From contig JAGXLK010000171.1 in the NCBI GenBank assembly GCA_018334735.1, forward strand, positions 1 to 6,070: a stretch of 6,070 bases of DNA, in the 5' to 3' direction. The notes under the pieces were generated by a model, which was given only the letters and a program-made list of their open reading frames with translations, was not told the origin of the DNA and searched no databases. The DNA comes from Planctomycetota bacterium. GTDB taxonomy: Bacteria > Planctomycetota > Brocadiia > SM23-32. This document shows, piece after piece, positions 1 through 6,070 of the stretch (position 1 is the first letter of the stretch; each line of letters opens with the position of its first letter). The translations under genes and the position numbers were made by a program.

Positions 1-1
1 A

Positions 2-130
2 AAAAGGGCTCTGTATATGGTGCAAGTCAAAAATGATCAAAGGCCAGAGGACATTCTGAGGCCGGATGAGTACAAAGCGCTCCAGGAAATTAAGGCCCGT
101 TTATTTGATGAGTTGTCGTTTGTGGAGTAA
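2..130 (+). CDS. C-terminal end of an unidentified protein (5' end outside window)
   Basis: An open frame enters from the left edge and stops at TAA 128-130, giving 42 residues that begin KRALYMVQVKND and end in FDELSFVE. The tail is hydrophilic and looks helical (RPDEYKALQEIKARLFDEL), with an Arg-Pro-Glu-Asp/Arg-Pro-Asp-Glu pair of turns before the helix. No family can be recognised from so short a piece. It is on the same strand as the large gene and only 37 bases separate its stop from that gene's start, so the two could share a transcript. Support for coding is the open frame running into the edge, sensible codon use and the good spacing to the next gene; a chance open frame of this length cannot be ruled out. 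Confidence 0.6.
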   Translation, partial: KRALYMVQVKNDQRPEDILRPDEYKALQEIKARLFDELSFVE

Positions 131-149
131 CGGTTGAAACGCAAAAAAA

Positions 150-156
150 GAAAGGG
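150..156 (+). promoter_or_regulatory. ribosome binding site of the large secreted protein gene
   Basis: A purine-rich GAAAGGG lies 11 bases before the ATG at 168. Two other ATGs (160 and 163) sit just upstream but are out of frame with the long reading frame. An in-frame stop (TGA 135-137) excludes any start further upstream, so ATG 168 is the only start that gives the signal peptide. Confidence 0.6.
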
Positions 157-167
157 CTAATGATGCG

Positions 168-236
168 ATGAGAAGATGGATTCTTTGTAGCATTTTTTGC
201 GTTCTTCTGCTCATTACTTCGCGATTCGCGGCAGCC
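168..236 (+). other. signal peptide (Sec, signal peptidase I type)
   Basis: The product begins MRRWILCSIFCVLLLITSRF and then Ala-Ala-Ala-Glu. A two-arginine n-region is followed by a hydrophobic core of about 14 residues and an A-x-A cleavage site after Ala23. The cysteines at 7 and 12 are not in a lipobox context, so a lipoprotein is not indicated. The mature protein would be exported across the inner membrane. Confidence 0.85.
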
Positions 237-3200
237 GAACGGGTGGCGGTGATGGTCCACCGGCCGAGCAATCGGTTGGCGTGGAATCATGTGAGTAAAA
301 AAGCGGCTTTCATGCTTGGTATCGACCGGATATTGAACAGTTTTTACAACCGCACTCCGGCTATTCGTCGTGTGGGGGCATATCATGTGAACGGCATCGT
401 CAGAGGTATGAAGGACGGCTTGTATTTTCCACAGGGAGACACAGTTTATGAGAAATGGAGTCCGTTGATCGAGGCGGACGTATATGTCGAATGTGACATG
501 AATGAACGGCGTCTCCAGTGGAAGGCCGGCAACGCGGAGGGAGAAGAATTTGAGTCGAAGGTGATTCCGAATCCCTACCAGCATCCCATGGCCTGCGCCG
601 CTGCTCTGGTGGAGTTGGTGTTCGAATCCACGGGAACGGAAGTGCCCGCAGAGTGGCGCGAGCAACTTCACAAAGATGAACCCTCTCCACCGCAGCTGTT
701 CATCGAATGGGCTCAGTGGATCGGGTATCGGCCGCACTGGTTGCATCACGCCCCCTGGGAAGGACCGCAGAGGTCGGCGAAACGGATCCTGAAGGACGCC
801 CCTCAGTTCTATCGAGGCGCCCACTGGGCATTGCGGATGCTCATGCGGGTGCCAAAAAAGGCTGAAGAGGCGCCCGCTACCATCTTCTACCTGCCGCAGG
901 CACTTAAACTTCTCGATTCACCCTACACCGGTTCGGCGAACAGGTTCCTGCGCAAAAAACTGAAAGATGAGGCCATGCTCCGGAAAGTCATACCGCTTTT
1001 CGGACTCGATGAACTCGATCTGGCGGCCCAGCTCGAGGTCGATGTCGGTTCCAAGACGACGGGACCTGGAATTGGCAAGAAAACACTCGATCTCAGCAAA
1101 TTGCAGGATACGCTGAGGGGACCGCGTTTCCGCCGTAACCTTGTGACCGCCATGGGGCCGCTGGGGGCGGAATCCGCCCGCAAAGCCCTCCTGACCATCG
1201 CGGCCAACGACGAGGATGCCGGCGTTCGCGCTGCAGCGGCCGGGGTTCTCGGGGAACATTACAAAGAGACCGGAGAAGCCCTGGAAGATATTTTTGAGAC
1301 CGACGAATCCGGCGAAGTGAAAGCCGTGGCTTTGCGAGGACTCGCAAAACAGAAAGAACTGAAGGAAGATCGGGTCAAAACGGCCGCCGAAGATCCCGCC
1401 TCTTCCGTGCGGCTGGCGCTGGCGGAGGTCTTGCCGAAATCTCCCATCGATACCGAACAGAAACGCAAATTATGGATGCAATTGCTCGAAGATGAAGACG
1501 CGGAGGTGCGAGCGGCATCAATCCGCCAGCTGCGAAAGCATACCGAACTGGTCATCACCGATCCAAAAGCAAAGGCGTTTGTGGAGCGGGCGTTGAAGAC
1601 TGGCTCGGAGACCGAAAAACTAATCGCACTTCGGTGGATACGTCAGGAAAATGTGCAGGTCGCCTCCGATCGCGTTGCGACGCTTCTCCGGGCAGAAAAA
1701 CCGAGTTTGCGGGCCGAAGCGGCGAAATGTCTCGCCGCCGTGGATCCCGACCGGAGTTCCAAAATCATTGATGTGCTAAAAAATGACGAAGCCACGGTTG
1801 TTCAGAAAGCGGTGGCGCAGGTGATGGCGGATGTCGGAACCGAAAAAGCACGGAGAAGTATTTTCTCACTGCTCAAACGCGCTGACCCAGCGGCCCGTAG
1901 CGCTATCTGCGCGGCTGCATACCGTTTGCTGGTCGAAGATCGTGTGGCGCTCGCGCGAGCCATGCGCTTCGATCCAAGCATGTCGGTGAACCTGGCCAGC
2001 ATGCGTTTGGGGGGGCGAGTGATGGAAGAGGGAGAATTGCAGGATTTTCTGCCGGATACGGTCCGTGAACATAACAACGAGTACATTCGCGCCCGTGCCT
2101 TGCGTAGAATGCACGAAAAAGGTTTTCCGGACGTTCATGATTTGTGCATGGATGTTGTCGAGAGCCCATACTGGGTATTGAGACTGGAAGCCGCCGATAT
2201 ACTGGCAGACATCGCTCAGGAGGATGACGCCGAAAAGATTAGTGCTCTGATGGAAGAGGTCAACGATGAGTGGCTCCACATGGCCCTGGAGGATGCGCTC
2301 CGTCAGGCCGAGGGGCGGCCGAAGCCCGAGCGGGTTGAGCTGAATCTGGGGGAGACGGAGCATACCCCCGGTGGAGATACGCCCTACGGGTTCCAAACGT
2401 GGCTGGGGAGGATGCCTGAGGACAAAGAAAAAGCCCGGGAGATGGTCGATCAGGGGTATCGATTCGGGGTCAAAAACTTCCCGGCGAATATGCCCGGAGG
2501 TATGGTGTTGAACACCTACAACCGGACCACCGGGGCACGCAACATCTATCTCCTCGAATCCATTCTCGATCCACTTGAGAACAAATGGAAGGATAAACTG
2601 CCCTATCTCTATTATATTGCCCTGTTCGATGAACCATGCTCGCTGGGCCGAGCGTCTCTCCGGGCGATGCTGCTGGAGGCGGGACGGCCGGATCTGTTGG
2701 AAAAAGTCGAAGGGCTGGGCCGAAATGAAAAACTTGAAGCGCTGCCCGGGCGGCTGCGTCGCGCCTATGAATGGTACAACGCTAAGTTCGGGGGGATAGG
2801 ATCGAATTGGGTGACGCACATGTATCGAATGACGGCCCAGCGTAAATATCCGGACATCCAGATCTTCCCGCAAAGTCTGTCCTACATGCGCAAGCATACG
2901 CACGATGCGTTCAACATGATCGAAGCGGACGGGGATTACAGCTGGATCTACCACAACGGCAATTATTACAGAGATCCTTCCATCGGTGGTGTGAACCGCG
3001 TGATCAACCCCGGTAAACCTCTGTGCATGATTACATGGATGGGATGGTACAACCCGCGTATCTTCAATCCAAAACCGTTGTGCATTTCCTCCAAATGGAA
3101 GTTGAAACCGTGGCGGATGCGGGAATATTTCGGGACGCGATCGGGGTTAGCCCTCTGGGCCAGTGGCACGGAGGCCGGATTTTTCCCGCATATCGGATTC

Positions 3201-4748
3201 GCAAAAGAATCCAAAAAAGATGAAAAAGGGTATCACGGGATGGGAACCCTTTCGTTTCGCCTGAAACCCTGGTCGGACCATGCGAAAAAAGCCGTCGAAT
3301 ACATGCTCGACGACGACGAATACTGGGAAGTGGTGGAGGGACGCCTCGATATCGAGAAGATGAACGAAAAACGCGGAGACGGTGGGCTGGGAATGATGGC
3401 ACCTGGTGAGGACGAGGGGATGGATGTCCCCCCGCTGGAGGAAGGTCCCACCCCAAAAGAAAAAAAGCTCAAAGAAAAACGCGAGGAACTCTATGAAAAA
3501 CTCATGACGGGCGTCTCTTACATGAACATCTTCAATCTGGACAATACCCGGGCACTGTCGAATCTTCCCAAACCGGATACGAACCTGCGGGATACTTTAC
3601 TCATCATGGGGCGCGATATCTCCTGGTGGGCCGATGGGTCATTTTTCAAAATGCCAGCCGAGGCTATCGTGCAGGGCTGGGACCTCGTGCCAAACTATGA
3701 ATGCATCGGCGACGCGGAACTCATGAACTACGATACGATTTTACTCCGATCAACCAACGATGGGGTGACCTCGGAACTGGTGGAACGTATTAATCAATGG
3801 CTGCGCAACAAAAAAGACGGTTTGCTGATTGTGTGGGGCGATTGCACCAGCGATAAAGTGTTGTTCCCGTCACTGACGCTCGACGAGATCGATGACCCCT
3901 TCCTCTGGGAGAATGATGTCGCATTCCACGTGCAAAAACGGGTGAAACAGACGTATAAAGATCGGCGTGGACGCAAACGCACCCGCAAGAACTGGCCAGC
4001 AATGAAGGAGTTGCGCAGGGCCGATGGAGAACCGGTAAAAGACCCCGTCAGCCGGTTGCATAATACGATCTCAGGCGAGGTGAAACCGTTGATCACGACG
4101 AAAGATGGGAAAGCTATCCTGGCGCGCTGGAAGGCGCCGCCGGAAGTCAAAAATGTGGTTCTCTTCGATGGTGCATACCCCGCCGGACCTGAATACACGG
4201 CCGCGCTGGAAAAAGTGATACTGAGAATCGACGAGGAACGTGGCTCAGATGTGAAACGCAACCACTGGTGGGGACACACGATCTATGAGAACGACAAATT
4301 CGTGGTGGATGTGGCGACCAGCCAGTTGGGCATGTTCCACAAAGAACGCCCCCGCAAACATCAGGGCGTCGACATCATTACTGGAGAGATCAACCCGGTG
4401 GTGAAACACAAAGAAAGCGCGCTGGTCCTGAAGGATTACGTCGGGCCCTACGCCGGTGGCAAGGGCGATTGGGCGGTAATGGCGCGCGAGGCTTTGCATA
4501 CGATGACGGTCAAAAGTCCGAAAGAACTGTATGTCAAGGCCGACGGGGTGACCCGTGTTTCCCACATCGGCCCCGAATCGATCAAACTGGAAGAGGCAAC
4601 GGGATTCGAAGAAGTTGAGAATCAGGTGCTGGTCTGGAAGATGATGCGCGAAGGCACGAAAGCCTACAGCCAGAATGAAGTCAACGGCGGACGCGAATTG
4701 CACGTCTACAGCCCGGACCCGTTCACCGTCCTCACCGGTTCGGAATAA
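168..4748 (+). CDS. secreted multidomain protein: HEAT repeats, putative TIM-barrel glycosidase-like domain, amidotransferase-like domain
   Basis: A 1526-residue exported protein of unassigned function. Residues 1-23 are a signal peptide (MRR, hydrophobic core, Ala-Ala-Ala before Glu24; no lipobox). Residues 24-170 form a small alpha/beta domain, loosely like TolB/FlgO-type N-terminal domains (weak). About 312-715 are HEAT-like repeats with recurring D-x3-V-R-x-A-A pairs (near 348, 380, 409, 443, 666). About 738-1060 look like a TIM barrel: YGFQTW strand, YYIALFDEP (Asp821, Glu822), then strands at DIQIF, GDYSWIYH, CMITWMGW and GLALWASGTEAG (Glu1002). Residues 1061-1110 are a Gly/Glu/Lys-rich linker. 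Residues 1142-1226 alternate strands and helices like a class I amidotransferase or beta-galactosidase trimerisation domain. Residues 1257-1274 are strongly basic and the end is beta-rich. The barrel, Rossmann-like and beta order recalls GH42; the Asp-Glu pair recalls GH123/DUF4091. The gene's existence is certain; a carbohydrate-active role is inference, helped by the GH31 gene downstream. A non-catalytic barrel is possible. Confidence 0.93.
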   Translation: MRRWILCSIFCVLLLITSRFAAAERVAVMVHRPSNRLAWNHVSKKAAFMLGIDRILNSFYNRTPAIRRVGAYHVNGIVRGMKDGLYFPQGDTVYEKWSPLIEADVYVECDMNERRLQWKAGNAEGEEFESKVIPNPYQHPMACAAALVELVFESTGTEVPAEWREQLHKDEPSPPQLFIEWAQWIGYRPHWLHHAPWEGPQRSAKRILKDAPQFYRGAHWALRMLMRVPKKAEEAPATIFYLPQALKLLDSPYTGSANRFLRKKLKDEAMLRKVIPLFGLDELDLAAQLEVDVGSKTTGPGIGKKTLDLSKLQDTLRGPRFRRNLVTAMGPLGAESARKALLTIAANDEDAGVRAAAAGVLGEHYKETGEALEDIFETDESGEVKAVALRGLAKQKELKEDRVKTAAEDPASSVRLALAEVLPKSPIDTEQKRKLWMQLLEDEDAEVRAASIRQLRKHTELVITDPKAKAFVERALKTGSETEKLIALRWIRQENVQVASDRVATLLRAEKPSLRAEAAKCLAAVDPDRSSKIIDVLKNDEATVVQKAVAQVMADVGTEKARRSIFSLLKRADPAARSAICAAAYRLLVEDRVALARAMRFDPSMSVNLASMRLGGRVMEEGELQDFLPDTVREHNNEYIRARALRRMHEKGFPDVHDLCMDVVESPYWVLRLEAADILADIAQEDDAEKISALMEEVNDEWLHMALEDALRQAEGRPKPERVELNLGETEHTPGGDTPYGFQTWLGRMPEDKEKAREMVDQGYRFGVKNFPANMPGGMVLNTYNRTTGARNIYLLESILDPLENKWKDKLPYLYYIALFDEPCSLGRASLRAMLLEAGRPDLLEKVEGLGRNEKLEALPGRLRRAYEWYNAKFGGIGSNWVTHMYRMTAQRKYPDIQIFPQSLSYMRKHTHDAFNMIEADGDYSWIYHNGNYYRDPSIGGVNRVINPGKPLCMITWMGWYNPRIFNPKPLCISSKWKLKPWRMREYFGTRSGLALWASGTEAGFFPHIGFAKESKKDEKGYHGMGTLSFRLKPWSDHAKKAVEYMLDDDEYWEVVEGRLDIEKMNEKRGDGGLGMMAPGEDEGMDVPPLEEGPTPKEKKLKEKREELYEKLMTGVSYMNIFNLDNTRALSNLPKPDTNLRDTLLIMGRDISWWADGSFFKMPAEAIVQGWDLVPNYECIGDAELMNYDTILLRSTNDGVTSELVERINQWLRNKKDGLLIVWGDCTSDKVLFPSLTLDEIDDPFLWENDVAFHVQKRVKQTYKDRRGRKRTRKNWPAMKELRRADGEPVKDPVSRLHNTISGEVKPLITTKDGKAILARWKAPPEVKNVVLFDGAYPAGPEYTAALEKVILRIDEERGSDVKRNHWWGHTIYENDKFVVDVATSQLGMFHKERPRKHQGVDIITGEINPVVKHKESALVLKDYVGPYAGGKGDWAVMAREALHTMTVKSPKELYVKADGVTRVSHIGPESIKLEEATGFEEVENQVLVWKMMREGTKAYSQNEVNGGRELHVYSPDPFTVLTGSE
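1101..2312 (+). repeat. HEAT-like repeat array inside the large protein
   Basis: Residues about 312-715 consist of paired helices of about 30 residues each. The second helices carry the HEAT signature, an acidic turn followed by V-R-x-A-A and a later Leu: DEDAGVRAAAAGVL (348), DESGEVKAVALRGL (379), DPASSVRLALAEVL (409), DEDAEVRAASIRQL (442), KPSLRAEAAKCL (511), DEATVVQKAVAQVM (540), SPYWVLRLEAADIL (666), with more degenerate units between 560 and 660. Such arrays form a curved solenoid that binds protein or ligand; here it would sit between the N-terminal domain and the barrel. The repeats are diverged at DNA level, so this is a protein repeat and not a recent DNA duplication. Confidence 0.85.
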
Positions 4749-4759
4749 AAAAGTTTCCC

Positions 4760-4783
4760 GAGCCGAAAGCCCCCCTGTGGCTC
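4760..4783 (+). other. weak stem-loop just after the large gene
   Basis: GAGCC at 4760-4764 can pair with GGCTC at 4779-4783 around a 14-base loop. The stem is only 5 bp and is not followed by a run of T, so it is a poor intrinsic terminator. It could be an RNA-stabilising 3' hairpin or chance. Confidence 0.25.
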
Positions 4784-4796
4784 ATGGTCTAAAGAG

Positions 4797-4816
4797 TTCT
4801 ATGGGACCCATAAGAA
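4797..4816 (+). promoter_or_regulatory. near-perfect inverted repeat, possible operator or leader hairpin
   Basis: The arms TATGGG and CCCATA are perfectly complementary around one central A (4800-4812). The symmetry extends outward as TTC / AGAA with one unpaired base. A one-base centre suits a protein-binding dyad better than an RNA hairpin, although TATGG/CCATA with a three-base loop can also form. It lies 76 bases before the GH31 start. No regulator family can be named from it. Confidence 0.35.
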
Positions 4817-4840
4817 ACGACCCGCAGTCCCTTATGCCAC

Positions 4841-4880
4841 TTTTTCGTTCTTTAAAGTCGTACCCGAAAAAAACGAAAGG
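4841..4880 (+). promoter_or_regulatory. leader hairpin overlapping the GH31 Shine-Dalgarno sequence
   Basis: TTTTTCGTTCTTT at 4841-4853 pairs with AAAAAACGAAAGG at 4868-4880 with one C-A mismatch and two terminal G-U wobbles, leaving a 14-base loop. The 3' arm includes the first part of the AGGA (4878-4881) that serves the GTG at 4892, so folding would hide part of the ribosome binding site. The stem is A-U rich and of modest stability. Chance pairing between a T-rich and an A-rich tract is a real alternative. Confidence 0.35.
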
Positions 4881-4883
4881 AAG
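4876..4883 (+). promoter_or_regulatory. ribosome binding site of the GH31 gene
   Basis: AAAGGAAG lies 8 bases before the GTG at 4892, with AGGA as the core. The reading frame has a TAA at 4853-4855 and no ATG or other well-placed start between that stop and 4892. This site therefore decides the GTG start. Confidence 0.7.
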
Positions 4884-4891
4884 TTAACGCT

Positions 4892-6070
4892 GTGACGGGA
4901 GATGTAGTACTGGAAAGACGTCGATTTCGATCTCTATCGCCCACCCTGATTCGGCTCGAATTCGGGCTGTCGGCTGAATTTGAAGATCGGCGGAGCATTG
5001 TGGCGTACGAAAAGCAGGAACCGTGTTCGTTCGCCGACGTTCGAAAAGAAGGCGAATGGACGGTGCTGGATACGGGAAGTGTGGAAGTGCGCAGCCGACA
5101 GAACGACAAACCTTTTGACAGAACGAATCTGGAGATCCGCTGGACGGATGATCGGTTGCGGCAGTGCTGGCGGCCCGGGGACCGCGACCACCAGAATCTG
5201 GGCGGGACTCTGCGTTCGCTGGATCGTTACGGTGGGGCGGCTGCCGAGCTGGATGGAGTGCATACGGCGGATATGGAAGCACCCGACCCCGCGGCGACCA
5301 ACTGGCCGGCCTGGATCCAGTGCGAGGAAGCTCCGCTCTACAAGGAACTTCACCCGAACCCGCCCGAGAATCTGAATGAAGGCAGCTGGTTGCGACTGGC
5401 GGATGCGGATCATAACGACGGACGACTGATGGAACGGTTCTGGAACTGGTACGTCGAAGCGCGCAAATTCTGCCCCGGCGTTGTCAGCCGGAGTGGATAC
5501 CATTTTCTGAACGATTCCCAGAGTGCCGTGATGGACGAAGACGATTTCCCGGTCGAGCGGGAGCGTCCCGGCTGCCAGGACTGGTATTTCTTCGCTTATG
5601 GACGGGACTACAAGCAGGCGTTGCGAGATTTCCACACTCTTGCGGGACCGGCCCCGCTACCCCCGCACCGGAGCCTCGGCATCATATTCTCCCGCTGGCC
5701 AGCGTTCTCGCAGGAGGAAGTCCGGGAACTCTACGAAGGATTTCGCGAGAACGGTTATCCGCTCTCGGTATTGATCATGGACATGGAATGGCACGAGTTC
5801 GGCTGGGGACACTGGGATTTTAACGAGGAACTGATCCCCGACCCCGAGCAGTTTTTCGAGTGGTGTCACGAGCACGATATGGACGTGGTCTTCAACGACC
5901 ATCCACTGGATGTCCGCAGCGACGATTCCCATTTTGAACCCTACCTGGAGAAAGCAGACACGCGGGAAAAGGTGCATGATATAACCTACGGCGATCGGGA
6001 AAATGAGCGATCAACTCTTCCGGCTGTGCCGGTGGATATCACAAACAAAAAGGAAAACCAGGCCTTTGTG
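4892..6070 (+). CDS. glycoside hydrolase family 31 enzyme (3' end outside window)
   Basis: The first 393 residues of a GH31 enzyme, a family of retaining alpha-glucosidases, alpha-xylosidases and relatives. The GTG start follows a good Shine-Dalgarno, and an in-frame TAA at 4853 blocks earlier starts. There is no signal peptide, so it is probably cytoplasmic. Residues 10-40 are the usual N-terminal beta-sandwich opening (SPTLIRLEF...FEDRRSIVAYEK). NLGGTLRSLD (102-111) is a conserved turn before the barrel. GYHFLNDS, then DWYFFAYGRDYKQALRDFHTLAG and PLPPHRSLGIIFSRWPAF, lead into the TIM barrel. LIMDMEWH (Asp297, His301) is the strand that normally carries a substrate-binding Asp. WDFNEELIPDPEQFFEWCHEH and FNDHP (335-338) match the GH31 subgroup with an Asn-x-His-Pro motif. 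VPVDITNK (379-386) precedes the segment expected to hold the nucleophile Asp, which lies past the edge, so activity and exact specificity cannot be judged. Full members usually run about 650-850 residues, so roughly half is present. Confidence 0.93.
   Translation, partial: MTGDVVLERRRFRSLSPTLIRLEFGLSAEFEDRRSIVAYEKQEPCSFADVRKEGEWTVLDTGSVEVRSRQNDKPFDRTNLEIRWTDDRLRQCWRPGDRDHQNLGGTLRSLDRYGGAAAELDGVHTADMEAPDPAATNWPAWIQCEEAPLYKELHPNPPENLNEGSWLRLADADHNDGRLMERFWNWYVEARKFCPGVVSRSGYHFLNDSQSAVMDEDDFPVERERPGCQDWYFFAYGRDYKQALRDFHTLAGPAPLPPHRSLGIIFSRWPAFSQEEVRELYEGFRENGYPLSVLIMDMEWHEFGWGHWDFNEELIPDPEQFFEWCHEHDMDVVFNDHPLDVRSDDSHFEPYLEKADTREKVHDITYGDRENERSTLPAVPVDITNKKENQAFV

Larger units (their letters stand above)
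4749..4891 (+). other. 143-base intergenic region between the large gene and the GH31 gene
   Basis: No coding sequence is convincing here. No good sigma-70 promoter hexamer pair is seen and there is no clear intrinsic terminator: the only GC-containing stem near the stop (4760-4783) has no T-run after it. The region contains several overlapping inverted repeats, listed separately, and ends with the ribosome binding site of the GH31 gene. Without a terminator, read-through from the upstream gene is plausible. Confidence 0.6.

Noticed and set aside
174..206. Lipoprotein signal peptide
   Set aside because: The cysteines in the hydrophobic region (residues 7 and 12) are preceded by residues that do not fit a lipobox, and an Ala-Ala-Ala cleavage site is present after the core.
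90..824. A 244-codon minus-strand open frame across the start of the large gene
   Set aside because: It overlaps the signal peptide and N-terminal domain of the real gene and the upstream gene tail. The translation is Pro/Arg/His-rich and unlike a natural protein family.
1866..2954. A 362-codon open frame on the minus strand inside the large gene
   Set aside because: It lies fully antisense to the HEAT/barrel coding region, whose protein shows clear repeats and motifs. The antisense product has no recognisable domain and its length follows from the GC-rich codon pattern of the real gene.
4751..4790. Rho-independent terminator after the large gene
   Set aside because: The stem is only 5 bp with a 14-base loop and no T-run follows, so a terminator call is not supported.
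4675..4887. A 70-codon plus-strand open frame bridging the two large genes
   Set aside because: It starts inside the end of the large gene in another frame, has no good ribosome binding site of its own and a low-complexity Ser/Lys/Pro-rich product.
4980..5375. A 131-codon plus-strand open frame overlapping the GH31 N-terminus
   Set aside because: It is out of frame with GH31 and its translation is rich in Arg, Trp and Pro without motifs, whereas the GH31 frame is open and conserved across the same bases.
4934..5635. A 233-codon minus-strand open frame opposite the GH31 gene
   Set aside because: The plus strand encodes conserved GH31 sequence throughout this stretch, so the minus-strand frame is a shadow.

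Overview
The window holds three same-strand genes, two of them cut by the window edges: the last 42 codons of an unidentified upstream gene (to 130), a complete 1526-residue secreted multidomain protein (168-4748), and the first 393 codons of a family 31 glycoside hydrolase (4892 to the right edge). There are no RNA genes, mobile elements or CRISPR arrays that I can see. Base composition is moderately GC-rich. The large exported HEAT-repeat protein beside a GH31 enzyme suggests a polysaccharide-degrading bacterium, perhaps of the Planctomycetota/Verrucomicrobiota/Kiritimatiellota/Lentisphaerota group. That placement is inferred from gene style only and is weak.

Layout. Positions 2-130 encode a C-terminal tail of unknown family. 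A 37-base gap carrying a purine-rich ribosome binding site leads to the large gene. Its product starts with a signal peptide, then a small N-terminal alpha/beta domain, a helical linker, about nine or more HEAT-like repeats, a probable TIM barrel with a Phe-Asp-Glu-Pro motif at the end of a hydrophobic strand, a charged low-complexity linker, a Rossmann/glutamine-amidotransferase-like domain and a C-terminal beta-rich region. The order barrel, amidotransferase-like, beta domain resembles the architecture of GH42-type glycosidases, while the adjacent Asp-Glu pair recalls GH123/DUF4091 enzymes. I could not assign it to a named family. The gene is followed by a 143-base gap with several possible hairpins, one of which pairs with the Shine-Dalgarno sequence of the GH31 gene.

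How the genes may work together: the short spacing and shared strand allow one transcription unit. The large protein would act outside the cytoplasm on a polymer or glycoconjugate. The GH31 enzyme has no signal peptide and would finish alpha-linked oligosaccharides inside the cell. This is inference from domain content; no substrate can be read from the sequence.
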